Shown here: in pieces, positions 1-12,920 of the stretch
Layout of the letters: every line of letters begins with the position of its first letter
How positions within the stretch are numbered: the stretch's first letter is position 1
Source of the DNA: Stercorarius parasiticus
Lineage: Eukaryota; Chordata; Aves; Charadriiformes; Stercorariidae
Direction: 5' to 3'
Length of the DNA stretch: 64,000 bases
Assembly: GCA_013396915.1 (NCBI GenBank)
Contig: VWZL01004598.1
Location: 658,122-722,121, forward strand
The notes under the pieces: generated by a model
What the model saw: only the letters and a program-made list of their open reading frames with translations
Database searches by the model: none
What the model was told of the DNA's origin: nothing
Made by a program: the position numbers and the translations under genes

Positions 1-2775
1 TTAAATACAGTTATGTTATCAACTTAAACCTGGCTCTTAATTTGAAATGTTTAGGAAAGAGCACCGAAGTCAGCTCTCTCATCATTTTCATTTGCTAATG
101 GAGTAATCAACATCTGTAGAGCATGCAGATACAAAATCTTTCACTCAGTGAAAAGTGTGCTCAAAAATTCTCTTGCCTGAGATCTGTAATCTCATTTTAA
201 TTAGCATTGCACATGATTACTCCAATCAAAGAAAGTCAGTGGCAAACATTGCCATCTGCATTTGTCGTTAACATCAGCTAGCACGATGGCAGTCAGTGAT
301 TTTAAGTCAACACGTGGGCTATGAGGTACAAATGTCTGTTCAAGGACAAAGAACACTGTCCTACTTTCTGTCTACTACTTCACTTTTGAAACACACTTTT
401 CATCTTAGACATCGCCAAATATTGATCATTTCCAGTTTGGCATGTGTTTTACATCTGGGATGCGATGGTCTTGCATATTCTCATATTGTCATGATATTGT
501 GTATCGTAATAAAAGATATTGTCATTTGTTTTGAGTTTGAGGCATGGATTCAGGATCGTATCACACCTGCCCAGTGTTCAGCATGGTTGCCAACTGTGTG
601 GTCAGGGGGTTGAGGTGGTGATAGGCTTGCACGGCAAGGTACACAAATATTCGGTGAATTGTTAAAGCAAATGTTCGATACAGTGATAAAACTCAGACGA
701 CTGCATGCTGATAAGGGCGATACCAACAGGATGATATGTTGTATGCCTGTTTGTGGGTGCGTTGCCATTTCTCCAGAGATGAGGTGTCATTACGCAGTTA
801 AAAGAGGTGACCGATGATACTTAGCTGCTTCGGGATTTATACGCTTCTTCATCATAAGTCCACACAGAAAGCCTTATTTGAGAAGGCGGCAGACGACCTG
901 CTACTGATAAGAATCCTTTATGAATGTAAATTTTTACTAAGATATAGCAAGTTTTTAAAGGATTTCCACCCCTAAGCCATTAAAATTTTTCAAAGGTTAC
1001 GTGCAGTCCAAGAACATTTACCAAGAAAGGCACAAGCATATCTAAGCTTATGGATTATGTAAAATTCAGCAGGATTATTTATTGTCTTCATCCTCAGAGA
1101 AGGGAATTATCTGGGCTTTTCTGAAGATGTTAGTACACGACTCTAAATTCTTTAAGAGAAGACATGTTCCAAATAGCATTTTTCCTCCTCCTGAACCAGA
1201 CTTTCATGCAGGATGAGCGCTTATGAGAGCTTTTAAATTATTTTGGTTGCATAGTTACAACTTCGATAACTTTTTTTTAAGGGCTCCTCATTATGAGAGG
1301 TAGCCTTGAGTGTTTTAAATCTACCCATAAAGCTGCTATAATCATTCTGTGCAATTACACTACAATGCACAACAATTAATTACACCAAATCCTTCTCACA
1401 GAAGTGTTTACTAGTGAAGAGATTGCCACAGCTTTATTTCTGACCATAAAAGAGTGGTTATTATTAAACCCCTCTTGGGATTTTACGGATCTAATATTTC
1501 TGCAGTCAGTATTCTAAAGATATTATTTTTCCCTATAGGAAATAAACATCAGTTCTTGACAGGCGTGATTGTTAAACAATATTTTACATGGGAAAAATAT
1601 TTCCATATAGTTTTTCCTGTAGGAAACCAAGATCTGGATTTTTAGCTGGGTAACTCCAATGAGCAACCTGCGCTCGTGTCCAGCCTTGCTGGGATTCATG
1701 TGCAGGGTCTTCCCCTGGGAAACTGGAGTATGTGTACCCTGAAGTTTGCTGGTGTAGGTGCCAGGCATAGGACTGGACGAGGCTGAGAACTGGTGTCGTT
1801 GTAGCTTGGTAATACAGAGCTCAGGGCAGGCTGGAGATCTTTCCCAGGATCTAGGTGGAATACTTAGGGAGTAAGTTCATGCTGAACTAAGCCCAGCCAC
1901 AATTTGATAGCCTTAAAGCCTCTAAATTTGTGCTTTTGGAGTTCCTAGACCTATATATATGTCCTATATTAATATACGTGTCCTATACACGGGACTTTTT
2001 TGTATAGGCATACCCGAGGTAGAGAACCACTTCAAACTCGTGGAGAACATCTTCAGCGTCAAAGGAAGTAGCAAAGGCTGCTTGAGCAGGTGCTGCAGCC
2101 CAGGGGGACTGGATGAGGACAGTGAAATGAGTGCGTCTGGAGGGGTGTATGTCAGACTAGCGCTACTCTGGTCATGGCATCTTCAGTTTAATTTCAAATT
2201 TCAGGAATCCAATCTATGCAACCTGACACAGCTCCAGGACATGAACCAAGTTGATTGGGCATAATCAAGAGATTCCCTTTGAAAGCTCACTTCTGCTCTG
2301 AACTAGATGCTAAGATAGGCGCATCCATTCAACTAGAGAAACGCATTGCCCTGAGCAGGGTTTTGGTCCCTTGTATGTAGTCCTCCCAATGCACCCCTGT
2401 CTGCCAGACACCCCTTGTCTGAGCACAGAGAAATATGAGAGCAAAGGACAAGCTCAACAGCCACAAGTTGCTGTTGACAAAGTGACAAGAGGGGCTTCTA
2501 CCTGCCAGGTTTGTTTACTAGCTACTCTGATATGGTGATTATTCTTTATTAAGTGGAACAGTAAATACTAGACTTTACTGTTCAGTTTCTGTTAAAAAAA
2601 AAGAGGATTCTGTAAAGATTAACTTCACAGCAAAAAGTTTTTCTCTGAGCAAGACCTTTCCCTTTGGAAAGGAGCAACGGTTAGCTGTAACATAAAATAA
2701 GGCAAACTGTTCAGAAGTAAATGTTCCCAAGACTGATATGATCACCTCGCTTCATACCTTTATTTCCTTTCACAG
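1..2775. other. DLG2: DLG2 intron, 3' part (upstream of SH3 exon)
   Basis: No exon, RNA gene or recognisable mobile element was found here. The sequence is AT-rich and stops are frequent in all frames; the short open frames have no recognisable protein similarity and no convincing splice sites. A slightly GC-richer patch near 2040-2170 is unassigned. The right edge is a normal acceptor: a T/C-rich run followed by CACAG at 2771-2775. The exon that would precede the SH3 exon in DLG2 (the end of the PDZ3-SH3 linker) is not visible and must lie outside the window. Confidence 0.8.
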
Positions 2776-2952
2776 AGCCATGTTCGACTATGACAAGAGC
2801 AAAGACAGTGGCCTCCCAAGCCAAGGACTCAGTTTTAAGTACGGAGACATCCTTCACGTCATCAACGCCTCGGACGATGAATGGTGGCAGGCAAGGAGGG
2901 TCACTCTGGAGGGAGACAGCGAGGAGATGGGAGTTATACCCAGCAAGAGGAG
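2776..2952 (+). CDS. DLG2: DLG2 exon: SH3 domain core
   Basis: This 177-nt exon encodes 58 complete codons plus split codons at both ends (enters with 1 base finishing an Arg codon, leaves with 2 bases). The peptide starts [20 protein letters not shown] and runs through the ALYDY-like motif (AMFDYD), the EWW tryptophan pair and the GVIPSKR end of a MAGUK SH3 domain. Combinations such as [19 protein letters not shown] match DLG2 rather than DLG1 (FKFGD, DGESDEVG), as I remember the families. DLG SH3 domains do not act as ordinary PxxP binders; they pack against the GK domain. The donor GTGAGT is at 2953. DLG2 is a postsynaptic-density scaffold for NMDA receptors and Kv1 channels; that role is family knowledge, not visible here. 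Confidence 0.97.
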
Positions 2953-5127
2953 GTGAGTGCTGCCTTCTCCTTCCTACCTCCTTGGCCATGGTGTTAAAGT
3001 ATTCCGTTTTTTCCAAAGACAGGGTGCATCAATCTACTGAAAAATGGGGAAAGTACAGGTAAATCTCACAGTTGTTATTTCAAGAGCTGGAAGATGTGAT
3101 TTTCGCTGTGAGATTTAATGAGTTCAGGCTGTTTATGCTGAAGAGAAACTCAAAAGGTGACTCAGTTATAGTGGGTTAGTATCTTCACAAAGAAAGGGCA
3201 GAAGGGGGAATGAGCACCATCCACTAAAGAGCTTTCGCAGAAAAAGGAAGAACCAGAGCCCAAGTCTGGGAATTAATTCTGAATTTGAAGTAGAGCGCAT
3301 GTTTTAATGTCAGGGTGATTAGCCATTGCATCAAACTGCTGAGGGATGTAATGGATGTCTTGACATTTTCAAATCAAGACTGTATGTCTTTCCTTTGTGA
3401 GAGTAATAGAATTAAACTTCTCAGCCTGTGTGATGTAAAAAATGATGCTAAATTATATAATGGTCCTCTTTGGCTTCAAAATCTGTTAATTTAATCTCTG
3501 CCTGCCTGGAAACTGATGGATAATCAATATCCCAGTAAATTTTTCATATAATGTAAATGAAGGAACTTTCATCCACTCTCCAAGCTAAATCCAAATCTTT
3601 GTTTAGCGGTGATGGATTCATGCTGACTGACGAAGAGAGAACAGACATCTGAATCTCTCTCATTGTTTGTATTGTTTACTCACTTTAGGTGCTTTTGTAA
3701 AATTGGCCGCAAGTCTCTGACAGTATCAGAACCACCACACAAATCAGTATTACTTTCTGCCTCTGTTGATAGTTGCTATAGAAAGGTCAAGAACTGAAAG
3801 GGTAGGAGGAAAATGAAATCTGTCAAACCACATTACATTTCTCTTTTGCAGCGATGCTCCCATACTGCATATAAACTTTCTATTCCTAGCCATTTCAGCT
3901 TTAGCGTTAATATAAAAATGATCATGCCCATTGTTTATACTGGGGAAACGGGATGTCTGATGCTCTATAGAGCACCTGCTGCTGTTTCAAGAGAGTTGGC
4001 CCAGGTGCTAATAAAGCTCATGGTACTCCGTGTTCTAAATCACGTAAAAGTAAACCGAAAGGCCATCAAATACCCTGTTGACATGGGCCCTGCAGGGAGC
4101 TCATTTTCTCTAATCACTACCATGTTTGAATAGGACCCACACCGGGATTTTCAGTGAAAAGCAATTTTGGATTTGTATAATACATAGAAATAAAAACTAC
4201 ACCGTAATTTTTACAATGGGAAAAATGTGCCCATTAAACAGATTTAGTCTCTAGATACTGAAAAAGGAATAGCTGCCTACTATTAATTGCTACAGTAAGT
4301 ACTGTTGTAATGACATGATTGGGTCACGCATGGGAAAAGAGGACAGTCTATGCACAAAGCTGGCTCGCAGTGCGGTGCGTACTATGAAAAGCCACAAAAA
4401 GCTGTCATACATGATAAAAAACGTATAGGGGAAAGAAGGGCAAGGCAACTGATTAAGATGTAGAGTTGTATCGTCTGTAAGGTGGAGAGATGTAAGTGCC
4501 TAAAGCTTATTGGGTTACCTGCACAGTGATGTTTTCAAGAAGGACAAAAGCTAGAGGCTCTCTAGTCAAGGTCAGACATATGATACAGCCTAGGAAAAAG
4601 ATGTGGCTTAGGAGACATTGGGAGAAAAGAGGAAAAAAAGAGAAAAGGAAGAAAGAAAAAAAAAAGAGGCAAGACGAAAATAGCTTGGTTACAGTCTAAA
4701 AATAAGAGTCTTGAATTTGAAAACCTGCAGGTATAGTTCCCATGCTCTCCACTTGTCATCCTGATTCTTTGCTAGTGAATCTGAGAGGCCTGGAAAAATC
4801 AATGGCAGCTGGTTTTCTGTCTGCATTAATGTAATGATGCGATACACCTGAGCTGGGGTGGTTGGAGGTTGCTAGTATTTCACAAAGGGTTTCACTTGTC
4901 CAAGTTTATTTTTTCCAATGCACTAAAAAGTGAGTATTATTTCCTTTCTGTCAATTCTGGATGATCCCTTAGAGCCAATGAGACTGATGCGCTCTTGCCA
5001 GCGTCTTCTGCGGTCATTTGCACCACTCAAGGGGAGGGTGGGCAATCAGTGCATACAGGGCTGAACGTCAGAGAATAAAGCTCATCACGCTTGCCAGAAT
5101 GTACTAATTCGGAGTTGAATTTACAGC

Positions 5128-5380
5128 CTCAAACTGAAAGAGAGTAGATTTAGATTGGATATTAGGAAGAAATTCTTTGCTGTGAGGGTGGTGAGCCCCT
5201 GGCCCAGGTTGCCCAGAGAAGCTGTGGCTGCCCCATCCCTGGAGGGGTTCAAGGCCAGGCTGGACGGGGCTTGGAGCAACCTGGGCTGGTGGGAGGTGTC
5301 CCTGCCCAGGGCAGGGGGTTGGAACTAGATGATCTTTAAGGTCCCTTCCAACCCAGACCATTCTGTGATTCTGTGTGTGT
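5128..5380 (+). mobile_element. CR1 LINE 3' fragment (sense)
   Basis: A 3'-terminal CR1 piece of about 250 bp. It begins near AAACTGAAAGAGAGTAGATT, passes through the words GATATTAGGAAGAAATTCTT, GTTGCCCAGAGAAGCTGTGG and GGTCCCTTCCAACCC, and ends in ATTCTGTGATTCTGTG, the terminal 8-mer repeat of avian CR1. Only the 3' end is present, as usual for CR1 (5' truncation). It lies in the same orientation as DLG2. The boundaries are good to about 10 bp. Confidence 0.95.
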
Positions 5381-5753
5381 GAATTTCCTCTGCAGGTGTG
5401 GGTTATTGACTATGACAGGCTTGATCTAAAACAGAGTAGTCCTGGGATTCATTTGGCCAAATGCAGGCGACTGTGGCATGGAAGTCTTCATTTAAACTGT
5501 TTAATCCAAGTTGCTGTATCTCTTATAGTTTATCTGGAACAATTTCTATAGGCATTGCATTATATGTAATACAACATCTGTAATATCTAGCAGTAAAATG
5601 TGCCTTGTGACAGGAGGAAAAGAGCATCTGTAGCTGTTTGCTGGGCTGTGACTTGTCCTGCAAGCTCAGCTTCCTATGACGTTGTAGTCCAAAGAGATTT
5701 TATATTTGTCTTGTACTTTTCAATCCCCCATTCATTTCTGTTCCTTTTCTTCA

Positions 5754-5808
5754 GGGTTTGGGGGTTTTTTGGGGGGAGGGAGGTGGGGAGTGGTTTGGTG
5801 GGGCTTGG
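5754..5808 (+). repeat. G-rich tract with G-quadruplex pattern
   Basis: Five or more runs of at least three G separated by short T or A loops occur at 5754-5788 (GGG, GGGGG, GGGGGG, GGG, GGGG), followed by further GG runs. This satisfies the usual G3+N1-7 quadruplex pattern on the + strand, so it would be present in the nascent RNA as well. It is a sequence pattern only; folding is not shown. Confidence 0.6.
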
Positions 5809-6071
5809 TTTTGGTGTTGTGCTTGGACTCCTTCTGCCGATGTATATGTGCAGGAATACTGTCCTGTGGGACTGTAACATTTTTTGCACTTTGGGCCAAG
5901 GAGAGGCTTTACAGATCCAGGGATTATTAGTGTCAGGGGGGGTCTTTCAGCTATCTGCTTTACTACTTTATCACCTGTCCAGCAACAACTAATATATAAT
6001 TCCCACACTTTTCATAAGTGGAATCATTATGGAATAGCTCTGAAAGCCAGTGACAGCCTCCGTTTCATTTT

Positions 6072-6116
6072 GGTGTGTATATATATGTATACAAATATAT
6101 GCATATATACACACAA
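6072..6116. repeat. alternating TA/GT/AC tract
   Basis: An imperfect alternating purine-pyrimidine stretch (TGTGTATATATATGTATAC followed by ATATGCATATATACACACA). It is partly self-complementary, with GT-rich sequence on the left and AC-rich on the right, so a small cruciform is possible. Most likely a decayed dinucleotide microsatellite. Confidence 0.55.
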
Positions 6117-8787
6117 AGCCATAACAAGTACGTTATATCACTTATTTAAGGTGCTGTGCAATGGTAATTGCTTACCGAGTATTTGGTTTTGCATTTTTTT
6201 TTACAACTTTTGCCAGGAGAGCCCTTCACACAGTGACATTTTAGCATGAGCTGATAAGGGAAATTTTGAATGATAAATCAAGACTCCATACTCTATTTCT
6301 CCTCTATGATATATGTGACGTACCAGAAGAAATCATAATTTATAATTATAGGGGAGCTGCCACTCATTATTCTCTCCAGGGTGTCGGATGCATTACCAGA
6401 CTTTACCTCTTAGTGATTCAATAGAGTTTGAAAGCTATTTGTCGTTAGATTTTAGAGCTGCTGCCAATGTGTGGATGTGTTGCCTCGTTGATTTTTAAAT
6501 TGTAAAGTCAGGCTTTAAGAGGGAGCACTGCAGCTAGAGGAGGGCTACTGAAAGAGGCAGCACAAAGAAATGAGGGTGGCCCTGTGTTTCTCCACTGATC
6601 TGCGCAAGGACCAAATCCCATGAACTGGTGAGCCGGTGACCTCAGTGGGGATCGATGACAACTAAATGCTCAGTATTCTGTAGCGCTAAAATATCATTGC
6701 AACCCTTTCTACAACTGAAAACACCACTTTGTCCATTTGGCAGTATGTATTTATTGTCTGATTACAGCTGTTGTTCTCGACCATGGACTGAGCCAGTTGG
6801 GTAGGAAACAAATATAATTCTGCAAAGGTGTGATATTGTGTCATGGTGATGTTGGGAACAGTAGGACCTCAGCATAAGAGGCTGCACCATACTTCAGCTG
6901 TGGTTTAACAGTCACTAAATAGTTGTTATTATGTATTGTTCTTATAGTTGTTGTGATATATTATATGGTTTCACATCCACCAAACAGATTTATCCAGGCT
7001 CTGCCTAAGGTGAGAGCAGGGCACAGCAATTACGCTGGGCAGGGTGTCTGAGGTGAGAGGACATGACTGCCAGTCCTCTACCAACCTCCCGGGCAGCCAG
7101 TGGTATGATCTGTGCGCTATGTTTACCCGGGCGAATTGCTCCCCTGCCATCAAAAATTACTGTTTTGTACTAGAATAACCAACAGAATTAGAGTTACACT
7201 AGATTTTTGTTACATTTAGACGTACAGATTTCGATTCAAATTTCTACATACGCTGGGCTTCTGATCACAAGGATTTTTATTTGCCTCATTGTCCTTCCTA
7301 TTGTCCAAATAAACGAAACAAATTAAGTTTCCCGTAGTACCTAGCTGAGCAGCCTATGTCTAAGGTTCCCTCCCCATGGAAACACTCACATTAGTTAAAG
7401 AGAATCAGCAAAAAGCATGAAACTAATATGCATAAGTTAGTTGTATTAAATTCCTAGACAGATGCTCTAATTCAGGGGTAAAGAGATTTTAATTTGCTGT
7501 AGCGCTGATTTTACACCTCCGGTTCTTTTCACTTTTGCTCTGCTGAGTCTCTGCACATAGAAAAGCTCCTACCTTGAAAGCCCCACACAACAGCAACCTC
7601 CCACGTCACGCATGCCAAGCTTCAGTATTTTCTATGACGTGTGTATATCTGCTTAACCTGGGGCTGTGGGTCTGAAAGTAATTGAGTCTTCGGTGTCAGC
7701 CACCAAGGATTTTGTCCTAAAACACTAAAATATTCACACTCATCTTTACATTGTCTTTAAGACGCAGCCACAAAACTGCTCTCAGACTGGACATCACTCT
7801 AAGATTTCCATTTTCGGGTAGTTTAAGTACATCTGACTACGAAATGCTATGCAACTTGTATCTCTGTTATTGCCATCTGAAGGCGTATGATGGTACCAGC
7901 CTGATATTTGTCTTCTCAAATAGACAACATTCTCCCCACAAATACATGTAACCACGCTCCCCTTTCAGAACAAAATGGGGGGAAAAGTACATAAAAGCCA
8001 ATGTTTCACAAACATTTAAGGACAAGGAACAAGAGGTTTTCCCAGCACAGAAGTCCCTGTGCGCAAAAAGCCAACTTAAATTTGTTATTCTGCTCAGCTT
8101 GGCAGAAGGGCATGTTTATCCACTCAAGTGGGTTTTATTTTTAATGGTTTCCTATAAATTGTCTACCTTTTTAAACATCCCTTAAGACTTTAATCCTTAG
8201 ATGATAAGACTTTTTAACATGGCATAATCATGTAAGCTTTGTCTAAAGTAAGTTACCCGACCACACTTAGTAATCTAATTGGAAAAAATAAATATGGAAT
8301 AAAATTGATATGTATGTGTATGTATAAACTTCTTCCTGTTCTCTTGCAATGATGGGAAACTTTTATGCTGAAGGATAAAAGCCCTTAGCTTTTAAACAGA
8401 ATAAGATTGTTCTACAATTTTATGAGAATTCACTTCCTAATGGCATTGGGTCTACTCTTTTTATAAAATATTGACCGGGTGCTGAGCTGCTCTCTATGGG
8501 CAAGTCACTGAAGGTGGAGAGCTGAATGAGAGCACATTCTCTCCTACTGAAAAATACACGTTATGTTGCAAAAATACCACTTCAGGAATGCTCAAAAATG
8601 ATTTTGAGAATGGGAATCTATTGATAAGCTCAGACCTCACATAAGCAAGACTAAGCAGTGCAGAGGATGGAAGCAATAAAGAACTATGGACTGAGGCTGC
8701 GTATTTGGACTATAAATAGCAATACATATTATCATTTATCTTTCACTCGATGGGCAGGCAAAACAAATATAATGTGGATTATACTCG

Positions 8788-9594
8788 GATGACTTGGATC
8801 ACAGCATCCTCCTAGGGAAGCTTGGGAAGAGTGGGTTAGATGAATGGACGGTGGGGTGGATAGAAAACTGGTTGAACGACAGAGCTCGGAGGGTCGTGAT
8901 TAGGGGCACAGAATCTAGTTGGAGGTCAGTAACAAGTGGTGCTCCCCAGGGGTCAGTACTGGGTCCAGCGCTCTTCAATCTATTCATCAATGACCTGGAT
9001 GAGGGGACAGAGTGCACCCTCAGCAAGTTTGCTGATGACACAAAGCTGGAGGGGGTGGCTGACACACCAGAAGGCTGTGCCACCATCCAGAGAGACCTGG
9101 ACAGGCTGGAGAGTTGGGCGGAGAGGAACCTTATGAAGTTCAATAAGGCCAAGTGTAGGGTGCTGCACCTGGGGAGGAATAACCCCCTGCACCAGGACAG
9201 GTTGGGGGTGACCTGCTGGAGAGCAGCTCAGTGGAAAGAGNATACTGAGGGGGGATGTTATCAACGCTTATAAATACTTAAAGGGTGGGTGTCGGGAGGA
9301 TGGGGCCAGGCTCTTTTCAGTGGTGCCGAGGTACAGGACAAGGGGTAACGGGCACAAACTTGAGCATGGGAAGTTCCACCTAAACATGAGGAGGAACTTC
9401 TTTCCTGTGGGGGTGGCAGAGCCCTGGCACAGGCTGCCCAGAGAGGTGGGGGAGTCTCCGTCTCTGGAGACATTCCAACCCCACCTGGACGCGTTCCTGT
9501 GCCCCCTGCTCTGGGTGACCCTGCTCTGGCAGGGGGTTGGAGGGGATGGTCTCCAGAGGTCCCTTCCAACCCTGTGATTCTATGATTCTATGAC
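8788..9594 (+). mobile_element. CR1 LINE, truncated, with reverse-transcriptase remnant
   Basis: A sense-oriented CR1 copy. Positions 8788-9240 encode part of the ORF2 reverse transcriptase in one open frame: after the DHSILL start it shows the [19 protein letters not shown] block and the FADDT catalytic motif (the F/YxDD box) and ends near the CRVLHLGR motif. A single N at 9241 marks a junction; the sequence then resumes much nearer the ORF2 end ([33 protein letters not shown]) and finishes with ATTCTATGATTCTATG. The part between ([12 protein letters not shown] block onward) is missing, by true deletion or by assembly collapse at the N. The endonuclease domain and ORF1 are absent. It cannot be autonomous. 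Confidence 0.95.
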
Positions 9595-12500
9595 CGGGAA
9601 ATGGCAGAGCAAGACAAGAAGAAAACCCTTAACAAATATGTAAAATATAGCAATGTCTTTCAAGTGTCCGTTTTATGTTACATTCTTCTATTTGATAACT
9701 CTCCTTACTGCAGTTCTCATGCTGGATTTGAAAATAACTTTCATTCCGCAGAACACCTCAATGACAAATCCGTGCAAACTGGGCTACTCTAACCATTTTA
9801 TTTGATTCTCGATGCCAGATTGCAATTTGCATCTGTATTCTACATCAGTGATGAACACTATTATTGAAGATTAAAGTCTCACTTGATATTTTACATCTCC
9901 ACTGTGAAGACTGATCAGTGCTTTTAGAAAGGCACTGACAAAATTCCCAGAGGTCCATTAACCCCCAACAATGGAGGATCACGGTTCATGTCTGGTTGAG
10001 TTATGCTTGATTTCTTCTTGTTTGCAGTGCACACGAAGAACTGAGTCTCATTTAATCCCAGAGGCCCATTTTCAACAGTTACATGTGCCCAGAAATGCAA
10101 AAGCAGATAGACATGGCAGTGCAGTGACTGTTGCGTCCCAGTAATAAGTTCCTCAGGAGGAGAACAGCATCCCAAAGAACAGAAGTCTTGAACTTGCTAG
10201 TGAGGAAACACTGAAGGCTGAGGTATATTTTTGGTGGACCTCTCCACTTCTTTAGCGTTACATGGTAAGAAGAGAATGAATCCTGGCCTTTCTTGAAAAA
10301 AGTGCCATGAGGTGTCAACTACCAAGAAAGGTTTCAAGAGAAAGCAAGTATTCAAGGTATACTCCAACTGTCCCACATCCCAGATGGTCTTAGACCATTT
10401 CCCTGTACACAGCAGTGCTTCTGCAGGCAGCTACACTTGGAGAGCGGGTGGAAAGCTGGAGGTGAAATCCCCACCAGTTGTGTTAGGCAACGCTGTCTCC
10501 ATGTGGGGCTCGGAGCTTTTCATCTCCCAAGTCCTGTTTGAATGATGGATGTAGGTGTCTTTGAACATTTCTTGAAATCTCGTTGAGTTTCAGTCACCCC
10601 CAGGCACTTTTGAAAATGGGAATTGAGCCATGAAGTAGTTTTAGAAATTGTATCTGTGCTTTCCTCATTTCCTAAGAGATGGATCAATGATGCTAAAAGA
10701 ACTGATATTCAATGCTTTTTATCTTCATGGTTTCAGTTCCCTTTTTAGCTCTGTCTATGGCAAAAGTGTACCAGTAGCTCAGATGAGAAATTATGGGAGC
10801 ACCTTCATTGACTGCAGTCCTGCACCTTTACCTCCTCAACAAAGACTAAATCTTTGGAGAACCAAGCTAAATTCTAAGAGAGTTCTCCAGAGCATGTAAA
10901 AACCAAAGCTTTTCAGACATTCAGATATTGGGTTGATTCCATCAGGAAAAAAAGAGGTATATTCCTGACGCCAGAGCAACCCACTGCCACATTTCAAGTC
11001 CCAAACCCAAGACATGAAGGCAGTAGAGCACCTGAGATGAAGTATATATTGTAAATTGGGCAAAACCATTTATTTTGTCCTAGCCTTCCTCTGCCAGCTA
11101 ACCCATTTCATTGACACTTTTGGCAGCAACAGTAATGTAATCACCCCAAGACACATGACATTTCAACTTGGAAGTTTACAGTTCAGCTAAATTATAAGTA
11201 ACGGAGAACAGTTTTATTGTGGAAGGTGTCAGGAAAATTGTAACGGGAGGCAACGCTGTGTGCTACCCTTAATACAGCCCCAGATTATGAAATGTTTGTA
11301 GTATTCGGCAGGCATGCTGAGCATGTGTGAACGTTGTTGGTAAGTTTGCCTGGAGGATTAAAGGCACTGAATGGCATTATTTATATACTTCTCAAAGCAA
11401 TGCAGAATGTTTCGGCAGCTCCTCGTCTGCCTGCTATGCCTGTGGAAAGCAGCGACGCCTCCGCAGCTGCTAACGCAATTATGATGAATTTCATAAATAA
11501 AGTCCACTCTTTGGGGTTAATTTCCAAATTTCTTTATGCGGTGAATAAGAAATGAAGTTAAAAGCAGATGTTTTAGGAAGTTAGGCAGGACTGGAATGAG
11601 CTTAAATGTTAACACAGATTAATAAGTAGGATACTGTGTTCATTTGAGCTAATTATTTTCTCAGAAGGCATCCATCCTATTTAGGCAATTACACAGCCTC
11701 AAGTCTTCATTTCTTTCTGGTACTATCAAGGGACTTCATCTGCTAGTTTAAATTTAAGACTGTTCATGTGTTTTTAATAACATAGATTTATTTTGAAAGC
11801 TGCATTTGAGCTGTTTCCATGCGAATATTCCACACTTACAGAGAAATGCATTTGTTCTAAATTTAAACCGTAACTATAGTAACCAGCATTCACTGTGCTT
11901 CAGTAGGAAATATATAAGCCCACTCAGACAGAAGGAACGTGTTGTGTTAATTACCATTCTATCAAAAGACTAGAGTTTGTATTTTTAAAAATATAATTAT
12001 CAGAAATTAAGTATTCTTACTATCCAGACTTAGAAACCAAGAGATTTGCAGGAATGTATTCTAACATTTTTTGTGGGAAACTGTGAAAGTTAGAAAAAGG
12101 GTCATATCTGGTCCAGTTTGGAAGATATAAATCTCACTTTTTTCCCGGCTGTTTATTGTCTAATAAAAATACAATATCAAGCTCTTATAAGCTAGCTTTG
12201 CAGGATTCAACTTAGATTTCCTAGAGCAATTCTTAATCTTAGAGAAATAGAGTTACTGTTTCAATTATAGCAGATGATCAGATTTTTTTGCTGATGATAG
12301 ATTTTTTCGTAGATGATAGATTCCGTAGATGATTTTGCAAAGGTAGTAAATGTCACTTTCACAGTAATGACCATATTAGTCAAGGTGAGTTAGGACATGG
12401 ATAGCTTCTTCTTTTCTTTAGATTTCTCTCTCTACACCTGTTTTCTTGGGGGCTGATTTGGTTTAGGGGAGAGCTCAGCCCACTCTTACATGGTTGGTTT

Positions 12501-12883
12501 TTTTTTAATTCCTGGAATTATTATTTAAGCGTACTGTGTTAAAAGTTTAAATATACAACATATGTAAATCTTGTAGTAATGGTGAACTTTTCAAATATAC
12601 TAGGAGTATATAGTTTTCACACAGGGAAAATATTTCAGTACACTGATGGATCTTAAGCATTACTAACATGTTTTTAAAACGATGCTCGTTCACTGAATGA
12701 TGGAAATTCAGGATATTGATCTGTAATACTTCGGGACAGAAAAGGAACACTGAACTATCCAGTCTGATGTCCTTTGTAAATGCCTTGTGTGTCTCTTTTT
12801 TTGCTTTAGACTGACCACTGTAACTTGTGTTTGTCCAGTCTTGATTCTAAGATATGAATGGATCAAAATACCACACATTCCTC

Positions 12884-12920
12884 TTCTATATTCTATATTC
12901 TATATTCTATATTCTGTATT
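12884..12920. repeat. heptanucleotide repeat (TATTCTA)n
   Basis: About four to five tandem copies of a 7-base unit TATTCTA, the last one changed to TATTCTG, in AT-rich intron. It is a short minisatellite-like array with no sign of function. Confidence 0.8.

Noticed and set aside
4625..4675. Lysine/glutamate-rich open frame
   Set aside because: It is a translation of a purine-rich low-complexity stretch (GAAAAAG repeats), not a coding signal.
5600..6008. Open frames of 85-130 codons on both strands
   Set aside because: They are low-complexity readings of the G-rich tract.
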